Source: Bacteroidales bacterium (GTDB lineage: Bacteria > Bacteroidota > Bacteroidia > Bacteroidales > UBA12170). From it: a DNA stretch of 36,420 bases. Made by a program: the position numbers and the translations under genes. The DNA is taken from positions 1 to 36,420 of the forward strand of contig JAGGUP010000036.1 of the NCBI GenBank assembly GCA_021158405.1, in the 5' to 3' direction. Of the stretch, positions 1-5,669 are shown in pieces. Under the pieces are notes generated by a model that saw nothing but the letters and a program-made list of their open reading frames with translations, had not been told where the DNA came from and did not search any database. How positions within the stretch are numbered: position 1 is the stretch's first letter; the number at the start of each line of letters is the position of its first letter.

Positions 1-2
1 AT

Positions 3-107
3 AATGTAAGTTTATACTTTATTGCTCAAACTTTTTGGGGCGATAAAGGCACAGAATATGGCGATATTGGACAAATGTACTTTAGTCGTTTGCAGTGGAA
101 TTTTTAA
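3..107 (+). CDS. 3' end of an outer-membrane beta-barrel-like protein (partial)
   Basis: An open frame enters from the left edge and stops at TAA 105-107, giving 34 residues ending in ...SRLQWNF. There is no start codon in the window, so only the C-terminus is visible. Alternating hydrophobic and aromatic residues (LYFIAQTFW, MYFSRLQWNF) and a terminal Phe are typical of the last strand of outer-membrane barrels. The family cannot be named from this tail. It could belong to an intact gene cut by the window or to a remnant like the others in this region. A different frame over 22-210 is judged spurious. Confidence 0.5.
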   Translation, partial: NVSLYFIAQTFWGDKGTEYGDIGQMYFSRLQWNF

Positions 108-110
108 TAC

Positions 111-183
111 ATCGAGGCTTTTCGTTCTCTTCTCAGGGCAAATCTTAATATTTACAAAGCACTTTTGTTATAGCTTATCAAAC
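111..183 (+). repeat. Possible decayed copy of the 1040-1161 hairpin element
   Basis: GGCTTTTCGTTC at 116-127 is identical to 1084-1095. Further short matches follow in the same order: AGGGC 135-139 against CGGGC 1108-1112, AAGCAC 157-162 against AAGCGC 1130-1135, TTATAGC 168-174 against 1145-1151, and CAAAC 179-183 against 1152-1156. The offsets all fall between 968 and 977. The left arm is missing. Like the intact copy it lies just downstream of a stop codon (107). This is suggestive, not proven. Confidence 0.35.
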
Positions 184-249
184 AACCCAAAAGAAAATTT
201 ATATTATTAACTGAATAAAACCAATACGTTATAAGCTTAATCACTATGC

Positions 250-341
250 TCGCAAAGTAAATACGCAACGTTCGCAAACATATAAATTTCTGATCTATGA
301 CATTTTGCGTCCCTTGCGCATCTCTTAGCATTCCTTGCGTT
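250..341. repeat. Foldback repeat of CGCAA / TTGCG units
   Basis: The left arm (about 250-279) carries three CGCAA units: CGCAAAG, ACGCAACG and TTCGCAAA. The right arm (about 303-341) carries TTTTGCGTC, CCTTGCGCA and CCTTGCG, so the two arms can pair as an imperfect hairpin. Related foldbacks occur at 5301-5363 and 6792-6873. Such short-unit repeats are widespread in noncoding DNA of this phylum, and their function is unknown. Confidence 0.5.
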
Positions 342-505
342 TAAATTTAGATGCGTTACCCTCGTTTTCTCTTCTCCCAATTTTTATTCTCAAAATAAAG
401 CCTTAACTTTGATGTATATAAACAAAAAACATATATCCTGACTTATAGGGATATATTATGTGATTTTATGTATATATAATACCCTTATGGGTGATTTTAG
501 AAAAA

Positions 506-1027
506 ATGAAAAACATAATTATTGTAATATCATTTTTAGTTTTTACAGTTTCTGTAAATGCTCAAAACATTAATTTTGACTCAATACAGATCAATGAAAA
601 CATTTCGCTTTTAATTGACTTTGATGAATTAGTCAAACTCAACTTAATTGACAGTATAGTGCCTATTCCTGAATTAATGGATATGTCAACAGCTGATTCA
701 TTAATTTATGTTGGGAGTACATATTTTGAATATTACAAAAAGGAAAATTACTGTAGAATTAATGTCATCAAATTTGACAAAAAAATTAAAACAGTTACTA
801 TTAATAAAACAAGGTTAAATCAATTCACGACTTTTCAAGACATCAAAAAAATGTTTCCTATTGATTGTCCAACAAAACACTCAGTAAGTATTTATGGAGA
901 TAGCAGTGAGTATTTTACATGCGGTGTATGGCTTAAGACAACTCAGGGAACATTACTGGACGTAAAATTGGTTTTTTACTTTATAGAAAATAAATTAGTA
1001 CGGTTAGACTTATGGGAACCAAGTTAA
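506..1027 (+). CDS. Small secreted protein of unknown function
   Basis: This gene encodes 173 aa. I chose the ATG at 506 rather than the in-frame GTG at 491 because a clean signal peptide begins there: MKN, a hydrophobic run IIIVISFLVFTVSV, then a cleavage site after NAQ. The mature part is acidic to neutral, with a central FQDIKKMFPIDCP segment and two or three cysteines, and no motif I recognise. It is probably periplasmic or exported. A long hairpin begins 13 bp after the stop. It sits in an accessory region with unrelated neighbours, so context gives no function. Confidence 0.75.
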   Translation: MKNIIIVISFLVFTVSVNAQNINFDSIQINENISLLIDFDELVKLNLIDSIVPIPELMDMSTADSLIYVGSTYFEYYKKENYCRINVIKFDKKIKTVTINKTRLNQFTTFQDIKKMFPIDCPTKHSVSIYGDSSEYFTCGVWLKTTQGTLLDVKLVFYFIENKLVRLDLWEPS

Positions 1028-1039
1028 AACTACCCCTAA

Positions 1040-1161
1040 TAACGGCTCATAAAATATGGCAGTTCGTACTCGGTAGATTTAAGGGCTTTTCGTTCCCGCT
1101 TTTTTGTCGGGCGACAAAAAAGTACTCCGAAGCGCTGCCACATTTTATAGCCAAACCGTTA
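1040..1161. repeat. Long structured hairpin element, attC-like in plan
   Basis: The outer arms are TAACGG plus ATAAAATATGGCAG on the left (1040-1062) and CTGCCACATTTTAT plus CCGTTA on the right (1135-1161). Six of six outer bases and 13 of 14 inner bases can pair, with small asymmetric bulges between them. CTCGG and CCGAAG add a weaker middle pairing. The apex is a perfect 11-bp stem, CTTTTTTGTCG / CGACAAAAAAG (1099-1109 / 1112-1122), separated by two G. The element begins 13 bp after one stop codon and ends 94 bp before the next start. The plan (gene, then imperfect inverted repeat with TAAC/GTTA ends) recalls integron attC sites, but the ends do not fit RYYYAAC/GTTRRRY. Confidence 0.7.
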
Positions 1162-1255
1162 GCGGTAGCATGGGTAAAACGAGAAAATAATATTCACCAA
1201 ATAATTATGATTTTAGAAGTGCGGAGTCAGCACGGTAAACTCTGACAAAAACAAA

Positions 1256-2647
1256 ATGAAAAAATCAATATTATTCTGTTTAATTAGTGTTTTAGCATAT
1301 TTACTAATCAGTATTCCCTCTTATTCACAAACAATATCAGGAGGAGCAAATCATACCCTATTCCTTTGCAGTTCAGGCAATGTGCAAGCTTGTGGAAACA
1401 ATGATGATGGTCAGTTGGGTGATGGAACAACAACTGACCAACAAGTTCCTATTCAAATAAGTTCGCTAAGTGGAATCACTTCTGTTTCCGCAGGATATAA
1501 ATATTCCCTGTTTCTTAAAAATGACGGCACAGTTTGGGCTTGCGGATTGAACAACCATGCTCAATTGGGCGATGATTTGTACTCTGATAAATTAGTTCCA
1601 TCTCAGATAATTTCTTTGAGTGACATTACCGCCATTGCAGCAGGCAGCGCTCATTCCTTATTTTTGAAAAATGATGGTACAGTTTGGGGTTGTGGAAGTA
1701 ATCAAAATGGTGATTTAGGCTTAGGAACAACAATACAAAAAGAATACTTCCCAGTTCAGATTAGCTCCATAAGTGGAATCATTGCTATCACAGCTGGACC
1801 TGACCATTCCCTATTTTTAAAAAATGACGGGACAGCTTGGGCTTGTGGTCATAATCTGGCTGGTCAATTGGGAGTTGGTACTAACACAAATGTATACACT
1901 CTAACTCAGGTAAGTTCTCTGAGTGGAATAACTGCTATTGCAACACATGGATTCCATTCTGTGTTTTTAAAAAACGACGGCACAGTTTGGACTTGTGGAG
2001 AGAATACTTATGGTCAATTGGGCAATGGAACAAATACTAATCAAAACATTCCCGTTCAAGTAAGTTCTTTAAGTGGAATTACTGCTATTGCAGCAAGTGC
2101 AACACATTCCATGTTTTTGAAAAGTGACGGCACAGTTTGGGCTTGTGGAGAGAATAGCAGTGGTCAATTGGGCGATGGAACAAATACTAATCAAAACACT
2201 CCCGTTCAAGTAAGTTCTTTAAGCGGAATCACTACTATTGCAGCAGGATATTCTTGGTCGCTATTCATAAAAAATGATGGTACTACTTGGGCTTGTGGTA
2301 ACAATTTTGATGGAGAATTAGGAATTGGGACAACAACCAATAATCCATCTACACCAGTTCAAATAGTGAACCTATGTACGGAAACAGCAACGGAAGAATT
2401 GAATAAGGAAATGAATATTAGTATTTATCCCAATCCTGCCATTGACATTGTTACTTTGAATACAGATAAGTCAAATACCGACTTGACATTGAATATTTAT
2501 AATGTTGTTGGCAAATTAATCAGTTCAGAAAAACTTCGACAAAATCAGCGACAAATTAATGTTGGAGATTTAAGTAACGGGATTTATGTGATTGAAATTA
2601 AATCAAAAGAATGGTCCGAAAAACAAAAACTAAGAATTCAAAGGTAA
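1256..2647 (+). CDS. Secreted RCC1-repeat protein with T9SS C-terminal sorting domain
   Basis: This gene encodes 463 aa. Residues 1-25 are a signal peptide (MKKSILFC..., cut after YSQ). Seven RCC1-type repeats of about 50 aa fill residues 26-375, recognisable by SLFLKNDGTVWACG and GQLGDGT. They should form a seven-bladed beta-propeller. The last ~75 residues are a Por secretion tail (type A sorting domain): SIYPNPA, LNIYNVVGKL, LSNGIYVIEI and a basic end KQKLRIQR. The protein is therefore expected to cross the outer membrane by the type IX system and be released or anchored at the surface. Its binding partner is unknown. It lies in the accessory region and is preceded by the hairpin element. 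Confidence 0.9.
   Translation: MKKSILFCLISVLAYLLISIPSYSQTISGGANHTLFLCSSGNVQACGNNDDGQLGDGTTTDQQVPIQISSLSGITSVSAGYKYSLFLKNDGTVWACGLNNHAQLGDDLYSDKLVPSQIISLSDITAIAAGSAHSLFLKNDGTVWGCGSNQNGDLGLGTTIQKEYFPVQISSISGIIAITAGPDHSLFLKNDGTAWACGHNLAGQLGVGTNTNVYTLTQVSSLSGITAIATHGFHSVFLKNDGTVWTCGENTYGQLGNGTNTNQNIPVQVSSLSGITAIAASATHSMFLKSDGTVWACGENSSGQLGDGTNTNQNTPVQVSSLSGITTIAAGYSWSLFIKNDGTTWACGNNFDGELGIGTTTNNPSTPVQIVNLCTETATEELNKEMNISIYPNPAIDIVTLNTDKSNTDLTLNIYNVVGKLISSEKLRQNQRQINVGDLSNGIYVIEIKSKEWSEKQKLRIQR
1331..2370 (+). repeat. Seven in-gene RCC1 repeats, period about 150 bp
   Basis: TCAATTGGG-type blocks recur at 1411, 1561, 1864, 2014 and 2164, a period of 150 bp with one slightly longer unit. The units at 2011-2110 and 2161-2260 are nearly identical in DNA (GGAACAAATACTAATCAAAA and following bases), differing at only a few positions. 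That points to recent duplication or gene conversion inside the propeller. Confidence 0.8.
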
Positions 2648-2661
2648 GGATGGCAGCATAA

Positions 2662-2814
2662 AATATAATTGATATTTTTTTCAAAACCGATAAGCGTAAA
2701 TATTTTAAACGAAACAATGAATATGTATTTGATAATAAAGAACAGCAGGTGCTAACAGGCAATATAATAAATTGGGCAGAAAGTGGTAAATATGAGCGAA
2801 TTAGCACCAAATAA
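2662..2814 (+). pseudogene. 3' coding remnant of an unidentified gene
   Basis: An open frame without a start codon runs to TAA 2812-2814 and encodes about 50 residues, including DKRKYFKRNNEYVF, INWAESGKYERI and a terminal STK. The composition (W, Y, charged residues in a plausible order) looks like a genuine protein C-terminus. The final 18 codons are repeated in damaged form at 3997-4053, where a TGG codon has become TGA. I read it as the surviving tail of a lost gene. No family is recognised. Confidence 0.5.
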
Positions 2815-2880
2815 ACGGTGCGGTAATTTGAAAATTTTGAGTTTTAAAATACGCAACTTTTCATATTGCCAAACACTATG
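2759..2880 (+). repeat. Direct repeat copy 1, upstream of fic
   Basis: About 92 bp (2759-2850) align with 3998-4090 at roughly 87% identity with one 1-bp gap. After a 16-bp insertion here, the match resumes in CCAAACAC and CTAT. The unit contains the last 18 codons and stop of an unknown gene, then a weak hairpin (GGTGCGGTAATTTGAAAA against TTTTAAAATACGC). This copy keeps an open frame. Confidence 0.75.
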
Positions 2881-3067
2881 GGCAAGCGTAGAACAACCAC
2901 AGTACAAATGACAAACTGACAAGAAAAACCATTTTACTGACGAAGTTCAAAAAATAAAATTTCGGAATTAAACAACATTGTCCATTGACATTTATTTGTA
3001 AATTCGCTTAGAGATAATTGAAAAAAAAACATATCAACATTACTAAGGCAAACTTCAAAAGGAAAAT

Positions 3068-3949
3068 ATGAATAAGGCAAAAACATCCATACGTTTTTTT
3101 GACGACCGCGAAGTGCGTGCCGTTTGGGACGAAAAAAATGCCAAGTGGTGGTTTTCGGTGTTGGATATTGTTGCCGTGCTTACCGACCAAAACGACTATA
3201 CCAAAACCCGCAACTATTGGAAATACCTTAAAGCTAAATTGAAGAAAGAAAACAGTCAAGTGGTTAGTGCTACTACCCAGTTGAAATTTCTTGCACCAGA
3301 TGGCAAGATGCGTTTAGCTGATATGTTGGATTATAACGGCATTATTGCATTGGGCAAAGAGTTTCCTAGCAAAAAAGCAAACCAATTTATTGAATGGTTT
3401 ACATACAGTGATGGGAGTATAGACGGAAAAAGTAAAACAAAAGCGTATGCCTTGTTTGGAAGTTCATTTATCAACAGCATTGAAGTTGGCACAACCAAAG
3501 GCTTGCAACAAATTCACGCTTATTTATTTGGCGGCTTGTATGATTTTGCTGGACAAATCAGACAAAAAAACATTTCAAAAAGCGGTTTTCAATTTGCTGT
3601 ATCACGCTTTTTGGGTAAAACATTAAAACAAATAGAAGCAATGCCCGAAACTACATTTGACGAAATCGTGAATAAATATGTAGAAATGAACATTGCACAC
3701 CCGTTTATGGAAGGAAACGGCAGAAGTACCCGAATATGGTTGGATTTAATATTGAAAAAACGCCTAAGAAAATGTGTAGATTGGAGTAAAATAGGCAAAA
3801 GAGATTATATGAACGCAATGATGCAAAGCCCAACAAATAGCAACGTTCTTAAAAAATTGTTAATAAACACTTTAACCAACAAAATTAACGACCGTGAAAT
3901 GTTTATGAAAGGAATTGACTATTCGTATTACTACGAAGAAAATGACTAA
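3068..3949 (+). CDS. Bro-N / Fic fusion, class III-type AMP transferase
   Basis: This gene encodes 293 aa. Residues ~8-115 resemble the Bro-N / prophage antirepressor-like domain ([20 protein letters not shown], a [12 protein letters not shown] segment, [13 protein letters not shown]). Residues ~125-293 are a Fic domain close to the short Neisseria-type proteins: [26 protein letters not shown], then the catalytic [12 protein letters not shown] at 211-222 with His211. The C-terminus carries the inhibitory motif (S/T)xxxE(G/N) as S286-YYY-E290, with Glu instead of Gly/Asn at 291. This fits class III Fic enzymes, which AMPylate targets such as GyrB when self-inhibition is relieved. Target and DNA binding are inferred, not shown. 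No antitoxin gene is adjacent. It is flanked by direct repeats. Confidence 0.88.
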   Translation: MNKAKTSIRFFDDREVRAVWDEKNAKWWFSVLDIVAVLTDQNDYTKTRNYWKYLKAKLKKENSQVVSATTQLKFLAPDGKMRLADMLDYNGIIALGKEFPSKKANQFIEWFTYSDGSIDGKSKTKAYALFGSSFINSIEVGTTKGLQQIHAYLFGGLYDFAGQIRQKNISKSGFQFAVSRFLGKTLKQIEAMPETTFDEIVNKYVEMNIAHPFMEGNGRSTRIWLDLILKKRLRKCVDWSKIGKRDYMNAMMQSPTNSNVLKKLLINTLTNKINDREMFMKGIDYSYYYEEND

Positions 3950-3997
3950 GAACAAATGATTTGCAAAGACATAACAACGTAAACCACCAGCACATAC

Positions 3998-4106
3998 GCA
4001 ATATAAAAAATTGAGCAGAAAGTGATAAATATAAGCGAATTAGCATTAAATAAATGGTGTAGTAAATTGAAAAATTTTGAGTTTTAAAACACCAAACACA
4101 CTATAT
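3998..4106 (+). repeat. Direct repeat copy 2, downstream of fic (decayed)
   Basis: This is the partner of 2759-2880. The coding part is broken: the Trp codon of INWAES is TGA here. Of 11 substitutions in the first ~92 bp, eight are G/C in copy 1 and A/T here, as expected for drift without selection. The noncoding part keeps a hairpin, GGTGT...TTGAAAA against TTTTAAAACACC, and ends in CCAAACACACTAT. Confidence 0.75.
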
Positions 4107-4167
4107 AAAATCGTTAAGTAAAAGCTTTACACTTTACAAATAAAATCAGCACATAAAATAAACAAAA

Positions 4168-5046
4168 GTGAAAAACAAAATAGACCAAGACAAATGTGCA
4201 AAATGTAAACTTTGTATAGAAGTCTGCCCAGTAAATTATATAGGTATTGATGAAAATGGCTTGGTAAATTTCATTCCGGAGCGAGAAGAAATTTGTTTGG
4301 AATGCGGACAATGTATGGCGGTTTGTTCTACCAATGCCGTAAAAATTTCAAAATATTCTTACGAAACTGATTTTGAACAATTCCCAACAGAGACTTTTAA
4401 TTTTCAGGAATTTAAAGATTTTGTTTCAACACGTCGCTCAATAAGGAATTTTAAAGATAAACCCGTTGAAAAAGAAATCCTAGAACAAGTATTAGAAGTC
4501 TTGCAATATGCACCTTATGGAGCAGAGCCAAATAAAGTAGAAATATCAATAATAAACAATAGAAAAAAAATAGAAGAGCTATTAGCTCCAACCGAAAAGT
4601 TTCTTGATGATGTTGTAAAATGGATAGACAGTCCAATTGTAAGTAGAATTATAAAATTAAAAAAAGGAATAGAAACTTTTAATACCTTGAAAAATCATTT
4701 ATATCCAATGTCTAAACTTGAAAATTACAAACTAAAATATGGAGACAGAATTACAAGAGGAGCACCTGCTTTAATGGTTTTTCACGCAGAAAAAGGAGCA
4801 GAAGAACATACACATAATACATTGATTTATGCTACTTATGTTATGCTTGCGATACACTCAATGGGTTTAGGTGCTACAATAAATGGAATTGTTCCTGCTG
4901 CAATAAACAAAGTTAATGAGATTAGAAAAGTTTTTAATATTCCCAATGATCACGAAGCGGTAATTTCCATAATGTTTGGTCACCCAAAGTATAAATATAA
5001 TAAAGTCGTAAAACGAGAGCCTAAAAAGATAAATTGGATTGAATAA
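4168..5046 (+). CDS. Ferredoxin-nitroreductase fusion protein
   Basis: This gene encodes 292 aa and starts at GTG; no ATG precedes the first motif. Residues 1-60 are a bacterial-type ferredoxin with two 4Fe-4S motifs, C10xxC13xxC16xxxC20P and C43xxC46xxC49xxxC53. Residues ~85-285 form a nitroreductase fold with STRRSIRNFKDKPV and a late LGATINGIV segment, expected to bind FMN. Such fusions are soluble oxidoreductases thought to pass electrons from Fe-S donors to a flavin. The natural substrate is unknown. It is the last intact gene of the accessory block, and its sequence is complete with no sign of damage. Confidence 0.88.
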   Translation: MKNKIDQDKCAKCKLCIEVCPVNYIGIDENGLVNFIPEREEICLECGQCMAVCSTNAVKISKYSYETDFEQFPTETFNFQEFKDFVSTRRSIRNFKDKPVEKEILEQVLEVLQYAPYGAEPNKVEISIINNRKKIEELLAPTEKFLDDVVKWIDSPIVSRIIKLKKGIETFNTLKNHLYPMSKLENYKLKYGDRITRGAPALMVFHAEKGAEEHTHNTLIYATYVMLAIHSMGLGATINGIVPAAINKVNEIRKVFNIPNDHEAVISIMFGHPKYKYNKVVKREPKKINWIE

Positions 5047-5070
5047 TGTTTTCGCCTATCAAAAACTATA

Positions 5071-5193
5071 GCATTTTGGAACAGATTATTGAAAAATGAA
5101 ATCTTAAAATACCAAAGCTATTCAGATGAATGGATTAAAAATAAGAAATTGATTTTGGAATTTAACAGATCAGGACAAAACACGACAGGGTAA
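5071..5193 (+). pseudogene. Orphan 3' coding fragment
   Basis: The frame, open from 5047 without ATG, encodes AFWNRLLKNEIL, KYQSYSDEWIKNKK, LILEFNRSGQNTTG and TAA at 5191-5193. The three-residue spacing of aromatic and charged residues looks like real protein, but there is no start and no recognisable family. It is probably another gene tail left by rearrangement. The DNA at 5086-5121 also loosely resembles the 3' part of the direct repeats, which keeps this call uncertain. Confidence 0.3.
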
Positions 5194-5300
5194 ACCATCT
5201 AATTTAAATGCAAGAATGGAAAAGACATCCCCAAATAACACAAAATATTAAATATCAGCAGTTTATAATTTATTACGCTTTAAATCTTTAAATTAATGAA

Positions 5301-5363
5301 CTTGGCGGCTTGGCGACTTAGCGAGAAAAAATATCACGCAATGGCGCAGAGACCTACGCAAAG
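5301..5363. repeat. Foldback repeat, GGCG / CGCAA units
   Basis: The left arm 5301-5325 has CTTGGCGG, CTTGGCGA and CTTAGCGA, a period of 8-9 bp. The right arm 5336-5363 has CACGCAATGGCGCAGA and TACGCAAAG, roughly complementary. It has the same design as 250-341 and 6792-6873. Confidence 0.45.
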
Positions 5364-5431
5364 AAAAAGCATTTATTGAATATTAAGATGTGTTTGCCCT
5401 AAACACAAACCCCAAAGCGCAAAAAAATTCA

Positions 5432-5439
5432 TATATTTG
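5432..5439 (+). promoter_or_regulatory. Candidate -7 box for the small basic gene
   Basis: TATATTTG fits the phylum's TAnnTTTG consensus, 45 bp before the ATG. No TTG at the right -33 distance is visible. Confidence 0.35.
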
Positions 5440-5484
5440 AATGTCCTAAAAAAACAGAAAAACAAACATTAAAAATATACAATC

Positions 5485-5598
5485 ATGGCAAAGTCGCAAG
5501 ATGCAAAAAAGAATGTAAAAAAAGAAGCTGCAATGACCCCAAAAGAGAAAAAGGCTGCAAAGAGAGCGAAAAAAGCGAATAAAGGTCAGACCCTATAA
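5485..5598 (+). CDS. Small lysine-rich basic protein
   Basis: This gene encodes 37 aa beginning MAKSQDAKKNVKKEAAM and ending KKANKGQTL. It is about one third Lys with many Ala, has no hydrophobic segment, and is likely helical or disordered and cytoplasmic. Similar tiny K/A-rich proteins occur in other genomes of this phylum, but no function is assigned. Support comes from a good start context, a TATATTTG box 45 bp upstream and a stem-loop terminator 17 bp after the stop. Such composition could let it bind nucleic acid, which is only inference. Confidence 0.6.
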   Translation: MAKSQDAKKNVKKEAAMTPKEKKAAKRAKKANKGQTL

Positions 5599-5614
5599 AT
5601 AGGGGATTCATACA

Positions 5615-5646
5615 AGACAAGGCTTATAAATTATACTGCCTTGTCT
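5615..5646. terminator. Bidirectional terminator
   Basis: AGACAAGGC (5615-5623) pairs perfectly with GCCTTGTCT (5638-5646) across a 14-nt loop. It lies between the convergent small basic gene and the glutaminyl cyclase gene, so it can serve both. Confidence 0.6.
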
Positions 5647-5669
5647 ATTTAAAATTCATAAGAAATCGA

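Larger units (their letters stand above)
108..505. other. Gene-free stretch with decayed hairpin-element copy and foldback repeat
   Basis: No convincing gene. Bases 111-183 contain a 12-mer and several short matches that are nearly collinear with the hairpin element at 1040-1161. Bases 250-341 hold a foldback repeat of TTGCG/CGCAA units. Bases 430-490 are AT-rich with an imperfect inverted repeat (around AGGGATATATTAT and ATAATACCCT) just ahead of the next gene. It may contain that gene's promoter, but no clear TAnnTTTG box could be fixed. Confidence 0.45.
2648..3067. other. Gene-free stretch between the RCC1 and fic genes
   Basis: It holds the coding remnant at 2662-2814 and the first copy of the direct repeat (2759-2880). 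From about 2881 to 3067 I see only AT-rich sequence with no convincing gene, terminator or promoter box. Confidence 0.5.
5047..5484. other. Gene-poor stretch after the ferredoxin-nitroreductase
   Basis: It contains an orphan C-terminal coding fragment (5071-5193), AT-rich filler, a foldback repeat (5301-5363) and a TATATTTG box at 5432-5439 upstream of the small basic gene. No other gene is visible. Confidence 0.5.

Noticed and set aside
22-210. 62-aa frame at the left edge
   Set aside because: It overlaps, in another frame, a more convincing barrel-like C-terminus ending at 107, and runs through the decayed hairpin copy.
1040-1161. Canonical integron attC site
   Set aside because: The terminal sequences do not fit RYYYAAC / GTTRRRY and no integron integrase is in the window; kept only as an attC-like plan.
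1012-1245. 77-aa frame after the small secreted protein
   Set aside because: It is read through the long hairpin; the DNA is explained by inverted-repeat structure and the peptide has no protein-like pattern.
2743-2880. Direct-repeat copies as members of the same family as the 1040-1161 hairpin
   Set aside because: Left ends can be aligned loosely (TAAC, GGC, ATAA, GGCAG), but that part of the direct repeat is coding sequence of a gene tail, so the likeness may be chance. Only the CCAAAC motif is retained as a weak link.
5086-5121. A further copy of the fic-flanking repeat after the ferredoxin-nitroreductase gene
   Set aside because: TTGAAAAAT and TTAAAATACCAAA resemble the repeat's 3' part, but the stretch is AT-rich, short and equally well read as coding; there is no match to the rest of the unit.
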